A DNA stretch of 7,763 nucleotides from Clostridia bacterium (lineage in GTDB: Bacteria > Bacillota > Clostridia > Oscillospirales > Acutalibacteraceae), in the NCBI GenBank assembly GCA_900755895.1, contig CAAEIG010000213.1, positions 1-7,763 of the forward strand, given 5' to 3'. Positions 1-6,006 of this stretch are shown here, in pieces. The notes beneath the pieces are model-generated. The model saw only the letters and a program-made list of their open reading frames with translations. It did not search any database and was not told the DNA's origin. The stretch's first letter is position 1, and each line of letters starts with the position of its first letter. The position numbers were made by a program, and so were the translations under genes.

Positions 1-108
1 ACTCCGGCGACGCCCACACCGGTACCGGCTACGCCCACTCCTACACCGGTCCCACCCACACCTGCGCCGGCTACTCCAACGCCTGCGCCACCGACACCTG
101 CTCCCCCC
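1..108 (+). repeat. Degenerate Thr-Pro coding repeat
   Basis: The DNA is a loose hexamer-scale repeat of ACN-CCN and GCN-CCN codons. Longer echoes exist: CCGGCTAC occurs at 26-33 and 68-75, and ACACCGGT occurs at 15-22 and 42-49. The repeat is imperfect at the DNA level but regular at the protein level (x-Pro dipeptides). This suggests old slippage or unequal exchange rather than a recent expansion. The repeat may continue left of the window. Confidence 0.6.
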
Positions 109-141
109 ACGGAGGAGCCTCCCGCTTCGTCTGAGGTATGA
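1..141 (+). CDS. C-terminal end of a Pro/Thr-rich protein (5' partial)
   Basis: Reading frame 1 is open from the left edge to a TGA at 139-141 and gives the last 46 residues of a protein that begins outside the window. The residues are almost entirely a degenerate Thr-Pro / Ala-Pro / Val-Pro repeat, ending in a short acidic tail (TEEPPASSEV). Tails like this usually form extended, unstructured linkers or wall-spanning segments of exported proteins, but no domain, anchor or sorting motif is visible in this fragment, so no function can be given. The other frames here are also open because the composition is so biased. Frame 1 is preferred because it gives a plausible PT-repeat, lies on the strand of all later genes, and stops just before an intergenic hairpin. 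Confidence 0.55.
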   Translation, partial: TPATPTPVPATPTPTPVPPTPAPATPTPAPPTPAPPTEEPPASSEV

Positions 142-152
142 CAAGTTTTTGG

Positions 153-181
153 TCCCCAGCCCAGCTTTCTGGCGCTGGGGA
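153..181 (+). terminator. Hairpin after the PT-rich gene, possible terminator
   Basis: TCCCCAGC (153-160) is the exact complement of GCTGGGGA (174-181). The inner CCAG (161-164) pairs with CTGG (169-172) around a four-base CTTT loop, leaving one bulged C at 173. This gives a strong 12-bp GC-rich stem starting 11 bases after the stop codon. There is no clean T-run behind it; the next bases are TCTGACGGTTTT, with T's only after a gap. It could be a weak intrinsic terminator or a 3'-end-stabilising hairpin that separates the upstream gene from nadE. Confidence 0.4.
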
Positions 182-198
182 TCTGACGGTTTTCACAC

Positions 199-206
199 GG
201 AAAGGA
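199..206 (+). promoter_or_regulatory. Ribosome binding site that decides the nadE start
   Basis: GGAAAGGA lies 9 bases before GTG at 216 but only 3 bases before the in-frame GTG at 210. Normal Shine-Dalgarno spacing therefore favours 216. Confidence 0.6.
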
Positions 207-215
207 TGAGTGCTT

Positions 216-2129
216 GTGAAAGACGGATTTTTTCGGATAGCAGCTGCCACACCCCAAGTTTACGTGGCGGATGTGGAGAAAAACGGGGAGCAGATCCTGG
301 AAAAAATCCAGGAGGCAGTACAAAAAGGCTGTGGAGCCGTGTGCTTCCCGGAGCTTTCTCTCACTGCTTACACCTGCGGGGATCTGTTCAAGGACCGCAC
401 TCTGCTGGCCGGGGCGGAGCGCGCCCTGGAAACTCTCATGGCCCGCACCGCGGACCTGGATATTCTCTGTGCAGTGGGAGTGCCCGTGCCCTGGGGCGGT
501 GCTTTGTACAACTGTGCAGCGGTGTTTCACAAGGGACGGCTTCTGGGGCTGCCCGCCAAGGAGTACATCCCCAATTATTCGGAGTTCTATGAGGCTAGGC
601 ATTTTACCGCTGGTCCCTGGGCCATGGAAGTGACCTATGCCGGTCAAAAGACCTTGCTGGGCAAAGGGCTGCTGTTCTGCTGTGAGAACGTGCCGGATTT
701 GTGCGTGGGGGTGGAGATCTGTGAGGATCTGTGGAGCGCCCTGCCGCCCAGCATTGGACTGGCCAGAAACGGCGCTACTTTGCTGCTGAATCCCTCCTGT
801 TCTGACGAGACCATTGGCAAAGCGGAGTACCGCCGAGAGTTGGTGCGTCAACATTCGGGCCGGCTGTTGGCGGCATACGCCTACGTGGACAGCGGACTTG
901 GGGAATCCACCACGGATATGGTGTTTGCCGGACACGATATGATTGCGGAAAACGGTGCTCTGTTGAAGGAAAGCTCCCTGTTTACCACCGGCCTGATCTG
1001 TGTCGACGTGGACCTGGAGCGTCTTGCTCAGGAGCGCCGCCGGATGAATACCTGGGTTCCCGCCCAGGATCAGGAGTACCGTCGGGTTTCCTTCCGCTAT
1101 GATGCTGCCACCCTGGCGAGCTTTGAGCCCCAGCGGGAATTTGCCCAGTATCCCTTTGTACCCCAGGACGCTGTGGGGCTTTCTGACCGGTGCCAGCTGA
1201 TCTTGACCATGCAGAGCGTGGGGCTGGCCACCCGCTTGGAGCACATTGGCGGGAAGACGGCCGTGGTGGGGTTGTCCGGTGGATTGGACTCCACCTTGGC
1301 GCTGCTGGTCACCGCCCGGGCCTTTGACCGGCTGGGTCTGCCCAGAACGGGGATCCATGCCCTGTCCATGCCCTGCTTCGGCACCACTAGCCGGACCAAA
1401 TCCAATGCCCAGCGGATCGCTGAGGAGCTGGGAGTGGATTTCCGGGAGGTGCCCATCGAAAAGGCAGTGCGCCAGCATTTTCTGGACATCGGCCAGAAGG
1501 AGACGGATCTGGATGTGACCTATGAAAACTCCCAGGCCAGAGAGCGCACCCAGGTGCTGATGGATTACGCCAATCGCCTGGGAGGCATCGTCATTGGCAC
1601 CGGGGACCTGTCGGAACTGGCCCTGGGCTGGGCCACCTATAACGGGGATCACATGTCCATGTACGGGGTCAATGCCTCCATCCCCAAGACGTTGGTGCGC
1701 CATCTGGTGCGCTATGTGGCGGACCACAGCGAGCCCCGTCTGCAGGAGGCTCTGCTGGATGTGCTGGATACTCCCGTCAGCCCGGAACTGTTGCCGCCCA
1801 AGGACGGCGAAATCGCCCAGAAGACCGAGGAATTGGTGGGGCCCTACGAGCTTCACGACTTTTTCCTGTACTATATGCTGCGCTTTGGATTTACCCCGGG
1901 CAAGATCTACCGGATGGCCTGCCGTTCTTTTGCAGGCCAGTATGACGGGGCCACGGTGAAACAGTGGCTGACGGCTTTTTACCGGCGGTTCTTCACCCAG
2001 CAGTTCAAGCGCTCCTGTCTGCCCGACGGTCCTAAGGTGGGCTCGGTAACCCTGTCCCCCCGAGGGGACTTCCGGATGCCCTCCGATGCCAGCTGGAAAC
2101 TGTGGCAGAGGGAATTGGAGACTTTATAA
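216..2129 (+). CDS. nadE: Glutamine-dependent NAD+ synthase
   Basis: This is a cytosolic two-domain enzyme of 637 residues that makes NAD+ from nicotinate adenine dinucleotide, ATP and glutamine. Residues 1-270 form a nitrilase-type glutaminase with the Glu-Lys-Cys triad visible as E46 (FPELS), K115 (LPAKEY) and C169 (VEICEDLW). This domain releases ammonia, which is passed to the C-terminal synthetase. The synthetase carries the PP-loop SGGLDS at 354-359 and the motif GTGDLSELALGW at 461-472, followed by a NGDH stretch typical of NAD synthases. Length and domain order match the long glutamine-using NadE found in Clostridia and Mycobacterium, not the short ammonia-only form. The start is taken as GTG 216 because of spacing to GGAAAGGA; an in-frame GTG at 210 would add two residues. 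It is followed closely by the dehydrogenase gene and is probably co-transcribed with it. The frame is intact. Confidence 0.96.
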   Translation: MKDGFFRIAAATPQVYVADVEKNGEQILEKIQEAVQKGCGAVCFPELSLTAYTCGDLFKDRTLLAGAERALETLMARTADLDILCAVGVPVPWGGALYNCAAVFHKGRLLGLPAKEYIPNYSEFYEARHFTAGPWAMEVTYAGQKTLLGKGLLFCCENVPDLCVGVEICEDLWSALPPSIGLARNGATLLLNPSCSDETIGKAEYRRELVRQHSGRLLAAYAYVDSGLGESTTDMVFAGHDMIAENGALLKESSLFTTGLICVDVDLERLAQERRRMNTWVPAQDQEYRRVSFRYDAATLASFEPQREFAQYPFVPQDAVGLSDRCQLILTMQSVGLATRLEHIGGKTAVVGLSGGLDSTLALLVTARAFDRLGLPRTGIHALSMPCFGTTSRTKSNAQRIAEELGVDFREVPIEKAVRQHFLDIGQKETDLDVTYENSQARERTQVLMDYANRLGGIVIGTGDLSELALGWATYNGDHMSMYGVNASIPKTLVRHLVRYVADHSEPRLQEALLDVLDTPVSPELLPPKDGEIAQKTEELVGPYELHDFFLYYMLRFGFTPGKIYRMACRSFAGQYDGATVKQWLTAFYRRFFTQQFKRSCLPDGPKVGSVTLSPRGDFRMPSDASWKLWQRELETL

Positions 2130-2171
2130 GGCAATGCCTTTTCATATCTTTGGAGAAAACGAGGTGCCATG

Positions 2172-3182
2172 ATGGATCAGAAAAAAGTGCTGGTGACCAT
2201 ACCTGTGAGAGAGGACCAGGCAAAGCAGCTGGAGCAGGCGGCTCCCGGGTGGGAGTTCCGGTTCCGGGGCGGCAGCCGATTGATTTACGCCAAGCCCGAG
2301 GAGGCAGTATCCTGCCCCGCTCTGACTCCGGAGGATGTGGCATGGGCTCAGGTGCTGTTGGGCAATGTGCCGCCCACTTACTTGACTGGCTCCCCTCAGC
2401 TGGAATGGATGCAGACCGGCAGCGCCGGAGTGGAGGACTACATCAAGCCCGGGGTGCTGGCGGAAAACACTCTGCTGACCAACGCCACAGGGGCTTATGG
2501 CCTGGCCATCTCCGAGCACATGTTGGGGATGCTGTTGGAGCTGTTCAAGAAGCTGGAGCTGTACCGAGACGCCCAAAAGGACGGTCAGTGGAAGTCCCTG
2601 GGCGCGGTGAAAGCCGTGTATGGGTCCACCGTCCTGGTGCTGGGTATGGGGGATATTGGCGGCGAGTTCGGCAAACGGTGCAAGGCGTTGGGAGCCAAGG
2701 TGATCGGCGTCCGGCGGAGCAACCGGCAAAAGCCCGATTATGCCGACGAGGTCCACCTGTTGGAGGATCTGGATCAGCTGCTGCCCCAGGCGGACGTGGT
2801 AGCCATCACCCTGCCGGGAACTGAAGCCACCCGTGGACTGATCAGTCGGGAGCGCCTGGCTAAAATGAAGGAAGGGGCCGTGCTGCTCAACGTGGGCCGG
2901 GGATACATCGTGGATACTCCGGCTCTGTGTGAGGCTTTGGAGAGCGGTCACCTGTCCGGCGCCGGTGTGGACGTCACCGAGCCGGAGCCCCTGCCGGCTG
3001 ATCATCCTTTGTGGCGGATTCCCACTGCTGTGGTGACACCCCACGTGTCGGGCTTCTACCATCTGCGCCAGACCCATGAGCGGATCGTGGGGATCTTTGC
3101 GGAAAACCTGGAGCACTTCCGCAAAGGGGAGCCCTTGCGCAATCAGGTGGATTTTGCCACCGGTTACCGCAAGCTGTCTTAA
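2172..3182 (+). CDS. D-2-hydroxyacid dehydrogenase, NAD(P)-binding
   Basis: The product (336 residues) belongs to the D-isomer-specific 2-hydroxyacid dehydrogenase family (phosphoglycerate dehydrogenase / glyoxylate reductase type), which interconverts a 2-ketoacid and a D-2-hydroxyacid. A Rossmann motif GMGDIG is at about 158-163. The expected catalytic residues are present as R243 (NVGRG), E272 (EPEPLP) and H291 (TPHVSG). The strand-2 end, where NADH-specific members usually have Asp, reads VIGVRR (R181, R182), which suggests NADPH use. There is no ACT or other regulatory domain, so it is probably not a canonical SerA, and the substrate cannot be named. ATG occurs twice in a row (2169 and 2172); GAGG at 2161-2164 lies 4 and 7 bases away respectively, so 2172 is preferred. 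The gene lies 42 bases after nadE and 13 bases before the desulfurase, suggesting one operon. Confidence 0.92.
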   Translation: MDQKKVLVTIPVREDQAKQLEQAAPGWEFRFRGGSRLIYAKPEEAVSCPALTPEDVAWAQVLLGNVPPTYLTGSPQLEWMQTGSAGVEDYIKPGVLAENTLLTNATGAYGLAISEHMLGMLLELFKKLELYRDAQKDGQWKSLGAVKAVYGSTVLVLGMGDIGGEFGKRCKALGAKVIGVRRSNRQKPDYADEVHLLEDLDQLLPQADVVAITLPGTEATRGLISRERLAKMKEGAVLLNVGRGYIVDTPALCEALESGHLSGAGVDVTEPEPLPADHPLWRIPTAVVTPHVSGFYHLRQTHERIVGIFAENLEHFRKGEPLRNQVDFATGYRKLS

Positions 3183-3195
3183 GAGAAGGCGCACC

Positions 3196-4344
3196 ATGGA
3201 AGTACAAGTGCTGAAAGAACACTACTTGGACAACAGCGCCACGACGCAGGTGCTGCCCCAGGTAGCTCAGATGGCTGTCCGAATGATGACGGAGGAGTAC
3301 GGCAACCCCTCGTCCTTGCACACCCGGGGATTCCGGGCGAGAAAGCTGCTGGAGGAAGCTCGTGGTCAGGTGGCTCAGCGGCTGGGTGCCCAGCCTGAGG
3401 AGATCACCTTTACCAGCGGCGGCACCGAAAGCAATAACCTGGCCATCTTCGGGGCTGCCCAGGCTCGAAAGCGGATGGGGAATAAGATCGTCACCACCGC
3501 CGCAGAGCACGACTCCGTGCTGGGGCCCTGCCGCGCATTGGAAAAGCAGGGGTTTGAAGTGGTCTATCTGAAGCCGGACGCCTCCGGGCATCTGTCGGAA
3601 GAGGAGCTTGTCCAGGCCATTGATCAGCGGACCATTCTGGTCAGCGTGATGCTGGTGAACAACGAGACCGGAGCAATCTTCCCGGTGGAGGCTGCAAGCA
3701 GAGCCATCCGCCGGAGCAAAGCCCCTGCTTTGCTCCATGTGGACGCTGTGCAGGGTTTTGGTAAGCTGCCCTTCACTGTCAAGAAGTTGGGCGCAGACCT
3801 GTTGACTATCAGCGGTCATAAGATCCATGCTCCCAAGGGTATTGGCGGACTGTACGTGAAAAAGGGCGTGCGGATCCTGCCCCATACCCTGGGCGGCGGC
3901 CAGGAGAAAGGATTGCGCTCCGGTACGGAGAGCGCCCCGTTGATCTGTGCTCTTGGGGAGGCGGTGCGGCTGTTGCCCCCGGCCCAGGAGGCCCTGGAGC
4001 AGGTGGGGCAGCTCAATGCTCTGCTGCGGCAGAGACTGGAGCAGATACCCCAGGTGACCATTCACTCCCCGGAGGACTGCCTGCCTTATGTGCTTAATTT
4101 TTCCGCCGGACGTGTGCGGGGAGAGACCATGCTCCATTTCCTGGCGGAGCGGGGCGTGTATGTCAGCTCCGGCTCTGCCTGTGGGAAGGCCAAACCCAGC
4201 CATGTGTTGGAGTCCATGGGGCTTCCCAAGGAACAGGTGGAAAGCGCGCTGCGGGTGAGCTTCTCCCGGTTCTCTACCCCGGAGGACGTGGAGGCTTTGA
4301 TAGAAGGTCTGAAAGCAGGTCTGGAAAACCTGGCAGCACGGTAA
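3196..4344 (+). CDS. Cysteine desulfurase (NifS/IscS-like, class V aminotransferase)
   Basis: This PLP enzyme (382 residues) removes sulfur from cysteine and holds it as a persulfide for transfer. The PLP Schiff-base lysine is K209 (SGHKIHAPKG). H105 (AEHDS) stacks on the cofactor, and D183 and Q186 (HVDAVQ) contact it. The N-terminal YLDNSATT and the GGTESNN segment (75-81) are family hallmarks. The catalytic cysteine is C329 in SSGSAC, the class I (IscS/NifS) context. The loop after it (GKAK before PSHVL) is about two residues shorter than in classical IscS. No iscU, iscA or suf genes are nearby, but thiI follows, as with NifZ of Bacillus subtilis, so its likely acceptor is ThiI. The frame is open further upstream to 3076, inside the dehydrogenase gene, but ATG 3196 has AGAAGG six bases before it and gives the conserved N-terminus. 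Confidence 0.94.
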   Translation: MEVQVLKEHYLDNSATTQVLPQVAQMAVRMMTEEYGNPSSLHTRGFRARKLLEEARGQVAQRLGAQPEEITFTSGGTESNNLAIFGAAQARKRMGNKIVTTAAEHDSVLGPCRALEKQGFEVVYLKPDASGHLSEEELVQAIDQRTILVSVMLVNNETGAIFPVEAASRAIRRSKAPALLHVDAVQGFGKLPFTVKKLGADLLTISGHKIHAPKGIGGLYVKKGVRILPHTLGGGQEKGLRSGTESAPLICALGEAVRLLPPAQEALEQVGQLNALLRQRLEQIPQVTIHSPEDCLPYVLNFSAGRVRGETMLHFLAERGVYVSSGSACGKAKPSHVLESMGLPKEQVESALRVSFSRFSTPEDVEALIEGLKAGLENLAAR

Positions 4345-4387
4345 CGGAAAAGTTTCGCCAGCCTTTTCAAAGGCAGCGGGGTGCGGG

Positions 4388-4442
4388 GCGCTGGTGCCCA
4401 GTGGGCACCGTTCAGCACCGACCGAGCTGGCAGGTGAGACCG
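4388..4442. repeat. 55-base structured element, copy 1
   Basis: This aligns without gaps to copy 2 (4506-4560) at 45 of 55 positions. Its core is a perfect hairpin, GGTGCCC (4393-4399) with GGGCACC (4403-4409) around a three-base AGT loop. A flanking GCGCT (4388-4392) can pair with AGCAC (4414-4418) with one mismatch. The 3' half, with ACCGAGC and GAGACCG, is nearly identical in both copies. Two of the stem pairs are swapped relative to copy 2 in a way that keeps pairing, which points to a selected structure. It may be part of a dispersed intergenic repeat or an RNA; the strand cannot be decided. Confidence 0.7.
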
Positions 4443-4505
4443 GCGCCCCACGGTCTTACCCCTCGGCGCAGCCGGTAAAGAAAACCAGCGAGCAGGGCGC
4501 ACGCG

Positions 4506-4560
4506 GCGCTGCTCCCCAGTGGGGAGCGTTTAGCGCTGACCGAGCCGGTAGGCGAGACCG
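4506..4560. repeat. 55-base structured element, copy 2
   Basis: This is the second copy, 118 bases after copy 1 and of identical length. The hairpin is GCTCCCC (4511-4517) with GGGGAGC (4521-4527) around the same AGT loop. GCGCT (4506-4510) pairs perfectly with AGCGC (4532-4536), leaving a four-base bulge GTTT (4528-4531). ACCG (4539-4542) can also pair with CGGT (4546-4549). In this copy the outer stem is perfect, whereas copy 1 has one mismatch. Confidence 0.7.
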
Positions 4561-4635
4561 TAGGCTATAGCCCTGGGAGCGTCCCTTTCGCAGAGACCGC
4601 CCCGGAACAGCTGGGCTGTAGTAGGAATATATTGT

Positions 4636-4658
4636 ACCGCTTGGCGGTGAGTAAGGAG
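4636..4658 (+). promoter_or_regulatory. thiI ribosome site behind a short hairpin
   Basis: ACCGC (4636-4640) pairs perfectly with GCGGT (4644-4648) around a TTG loop. It ends four bases before the Shine-Dalgarno sequence AAGGAG (4653-4658), which lies five bases before ATG 4664. The hairpin does not cover the ribosome site; it may keep it exposed or simply be incidental. Confidence 0.5.
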
Positions 4659-4663
4659 TATCT

Positions 4664-5839
4664 ATGCCACAGGAAGTTATTTTGCTGAAATTAGGGGAGA
4701 TCGCCCTCAAGGGTCTGAATCGTCGGTCCTTTGAGGACGTGCTCCTAAAAAATATTCGCCGCCGGCTGCAAAATGCCGGAGAGTTTTCCGTGTCCTCGGT
4801 GCAGTCCACCATCTATGTGGAGCCCAAAAGCGAAAACGAGGACATGGACTTGGCCGAAGACCGGGTTTCCAAGGTGTTCGGCGTGGTGGGTTACGCCCGG
4901 GCGGGCGTGGCGGAAAAGGACCTGGCAAAGATCCAGGAACGGGCCGCCGAATACCTGGCTGATCAGTTGGAAGAGGCTTCCACCTTCAAGGTGGAGTGCA
5001 AGCGCAGCGATAAGAAGTTCCCCTACAAATCCCCGGAGATCTCCGCGGAAGTGGGAGGATTCTTGCTGGAGAAGTTTCCCCACCTCCAGGTGGATGTGCA
5101 CAATCCGGATCTGATTGTCCGGGTGGAGGTGCGGGAGCGGTACGCTTTTGTCCATGGGGACACCAAACCCGGCGCCGGAGGAATCCCGGTGGGGACCGGC
5201 GGAAAGGCTGCCATTCTTATCAGCGGCGGCCTGGACAGTCCCGTGGCTGCCTGGATGATGGCTAAGCGCGGTGTGGAGCTGACTGCCATTCACTTTGCCA
5301 GCCCGCCTTACACCAGCGAGCTGGCCCATGAGAAGGTGGTTCGCCTGCTGAAAAAGGTGGCCCAGTACGCCGGACGGATCAAGTTTGTCACGGTCAACTT
5401 CACCCACCTTCAGGAGGAGATCCGGGACAAGTGCCCGGAGGAGCTGTCCACTGTGATCCTGCGGCGGTTCATGCTGCGGGCTGCGGAGCGTGTGGCCCGG
5501 GAGGAGGGCTGCTCCGCTTTGATTACCGGGGAGAGCCTGGGTCAGGTGGCCAGTCAGACCATCCAGGCCATTGCCTGTACGGACGCCGTGGCCACCATGC
5601 CGGTGTTCCGTCCCCTGATCGGCTCGGATAAATCGGAGATTGTCAAAGTGGCCCGCATGATCGACACCTTTGACATTTCCATCGAGCCCTATGAGGACTG
5701 CTGCACCATCTTCACCCCCAAGCATCCCCGCACAAAACCCATCCTGCACTTTGTGGAAAGCGGCGAGAAGGCCATCGACGGTCCGGCGCTTTTGGAGGAG
5801 TCCTTGGAGAAGCTGGAGACCCAGTGGATCATGCCTTAA
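4664..5839 (+). CDS. thiI: tRNA 4-thiouridine synthase ThiI (no rhodanese domain)
   Basis: ThiI adenylates U8 of tRNA and replaces its oxygen with sulfur to form 4-thiouridine; in many bacteria it also takes part in thiamine thiazole synthesis. The 391-residue protein has an N-terminal ferredoxin-like region (about 1-60), a THUMP RNA-binding domain (about 60-165), and a PP-loop ATPase domain from about 180 with SGGLDSP at 187-193. The GESLGQVASQT segment (289-299) is typical of the family. The Cys pair at 346-347 (YEDCCTIF) sits where the sulfur-handling cysteine of the PP-loop domain (Cys344 in E. coli) is expected. The protein ends there, without the rhodanese domain that carries the second key cysteine in E. 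coli, so it is of the Bacillus type that takes sulfur directly from a partner desulfurase. The gene upstream encodes such an enzyme. The start is well fixed by AAGGAG at 4653-4658. Confidence 0.96.
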   Translation: MPQEVILLKLGEIALKGLNRRSFEDVLLKNIRRRLQNAGEFSVSSVQSTIYVEPKSENEDMDLAEDRVSKVFGVVGYARAGVAEKDLAKIQERAAEYLADQLEEASTFKVECKRSDKKFPYKSPEISAEVGGFLLEKFPHLQVDVHNPDLIVRVEVRERYAFVHGDTKPGAGGIPVGTGGKAAILISGGLDSPVAAWMMAKRGVELTAIHFASPPYTSELAHEKVVRLLKKVAQYAGRIKFVTVNFTHLQEEIRDKCPEELSTVILRRFMLRAAERVAREEGCSALITGESLGQVASQTIQAIACTDAVATMPVFRPLIGSDKSEIVKVARMIDTFDISIEPYEDCCTIFTPKHPRTKPILHFVESGEKAIDGPALLEESLEKLETQWIMP

Positions 5840-5855
5840 CTGGGAATTGAGATTG

Positions 5856-5887
5856 GGAATTTCGGGCATTGCCCGTTTCCATATTAT
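5856..5887 (+). terminator. Possible weak terminator after thiI
   Basis: CGGGC (5863-5867) pairs with GCCCG (5871-5875) around an ATT loop, and GGAA (5856-5859) can pair with TTCC (5877-5880) to extend it. The following bases are T-rich but interrupted (TTTCCATATTATTT). It starts 16 bases after the thiI stop, a normal place for a terminator. Because the T-tract is poor, read-through into the RNHCP-cinA pair seems likely. TATTAT at 5882-5887 could alternatively be a -10 box for those genes, but no matching -35 box is evident. Confidence 0.4.
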
Positions 5888-5892
5888 TTCAT

Positions 5893-6006
5893 AAAGGAGA
5901 ATGCTGTTTGAAGAAGGGTAATGCAACTGTGGGCTGACCGGGAGGTCAGCGGCACACAGCCAATGCCTCCCAAAAGATGAATCCATCTTTTTAGGAGGTC
6001 ACCATC
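5893..6006 (+). promoter_or_regulatory. Structured mRNA leader of the RNHCP-domain gene (unknown class)
   Basis: A long stem can be drawn by eye. GCTGACC (5933-5939) pairs with GGTCAGC (5944-5950) closed by a GGGA (GNRA-type) loop. Below it CTGTG (5927-5931) pairs with CACAG (5955-5959), then GCA (5923-5925) with TGC (5964-5966), and GGG (5916-5918) with CCC (5969-5971). A second hairpin has AAAAGATG (5972-5979) perfectly paired to CATCTTTT (5984-5991). Directly after it is the full Shine-Dalgarno AGGAGG (5993-5998), eight bases before GTG 6007. The CCTCC at 5966-5970 can instead pair with GGAGG in that ribosome site, so the fold could switch translation. I do not recognise it as a known riboswitch or protein-binding leader. 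Confidence 0.5.

Larger units (their letters stand above)
4345..4663. other. 319-base gene-free stretch made of hairpins between desulfurase gene and thiI
   Basis: No credible gene is present on either strand. Reading left to right it holds: a small hairpin GCCTTT/AAAGGC (4361-4374) without a T-run; a first 55-base element (4388-4442); a hairpin TTACC (4456-4460) with GGTAA (4474-4478) enclosing GGC/GCC; a second 55-base element (4506-4560); and an AT-rich patch with the thiI ribosome site. GGGGCGC (4385-4391) can pair with GCGCCCC (4443-4449) around copy 1. CAGGGC (4493-4498) can pair with GCCCTG (4570-4575) around copy 2. TATATT at 4628-4633 resembles a -10 box, but I see no good -35 box, so a separate thiI promoter is only possible. 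Minus-strand reading frames here are explained by composition and by the repeat. Confidence 0.6.

Noticed and set aside
1..108. CRISPR-like or other non-coding array
   Set aside because: There is no constant repeat with unique spacers; the periodicity is that of Pro/Thr codons in an open frame.
149..592. 147-codon frame on the + strand starting before nadE
   Set aside because: It runs mostly inside nadE in another frame, has a low-complexity Gly/Arg/Ser make-up and no good ribosome site.
4561..4663. TPP riboswitch upstream of thiI
   Set aside because: None of the conserved thi-box segments (such as CTGAGA and ACCTGATCTGG) is present.
4086..4812. Minus-strand frames with a shared peptide pattern (LPARS...HW) across the desulfurase-thiI gap
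   Set aside because: The similarity between the two peptides follows from the two 55-base DNA elements being read in the same frame; neither has a recognised domain and both run into real genes on the other strand.
5916..5971. Small SRP RNA (4.5S-like) because of a GNRA loop and CCGGGAGG
   Set aside because: The conserved asymmetric loop and the GGAAGCAGCC-type 3' strand of SRP RNA are missing, and the element directly abuts a ribosome binding site.
4745..5986. 413-codon open frame on the minus strand opposite thiI, with similar long antisense frames at 6516-7742, 2974-4203 and 2142-3197
   Set aside because: Each lies opposite a clearly recognised gene, has no recognisable domain, and is His/Gln/Leu/Gly-rich as expected when a GC-rich gene is read backwards. 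They are composition effects.
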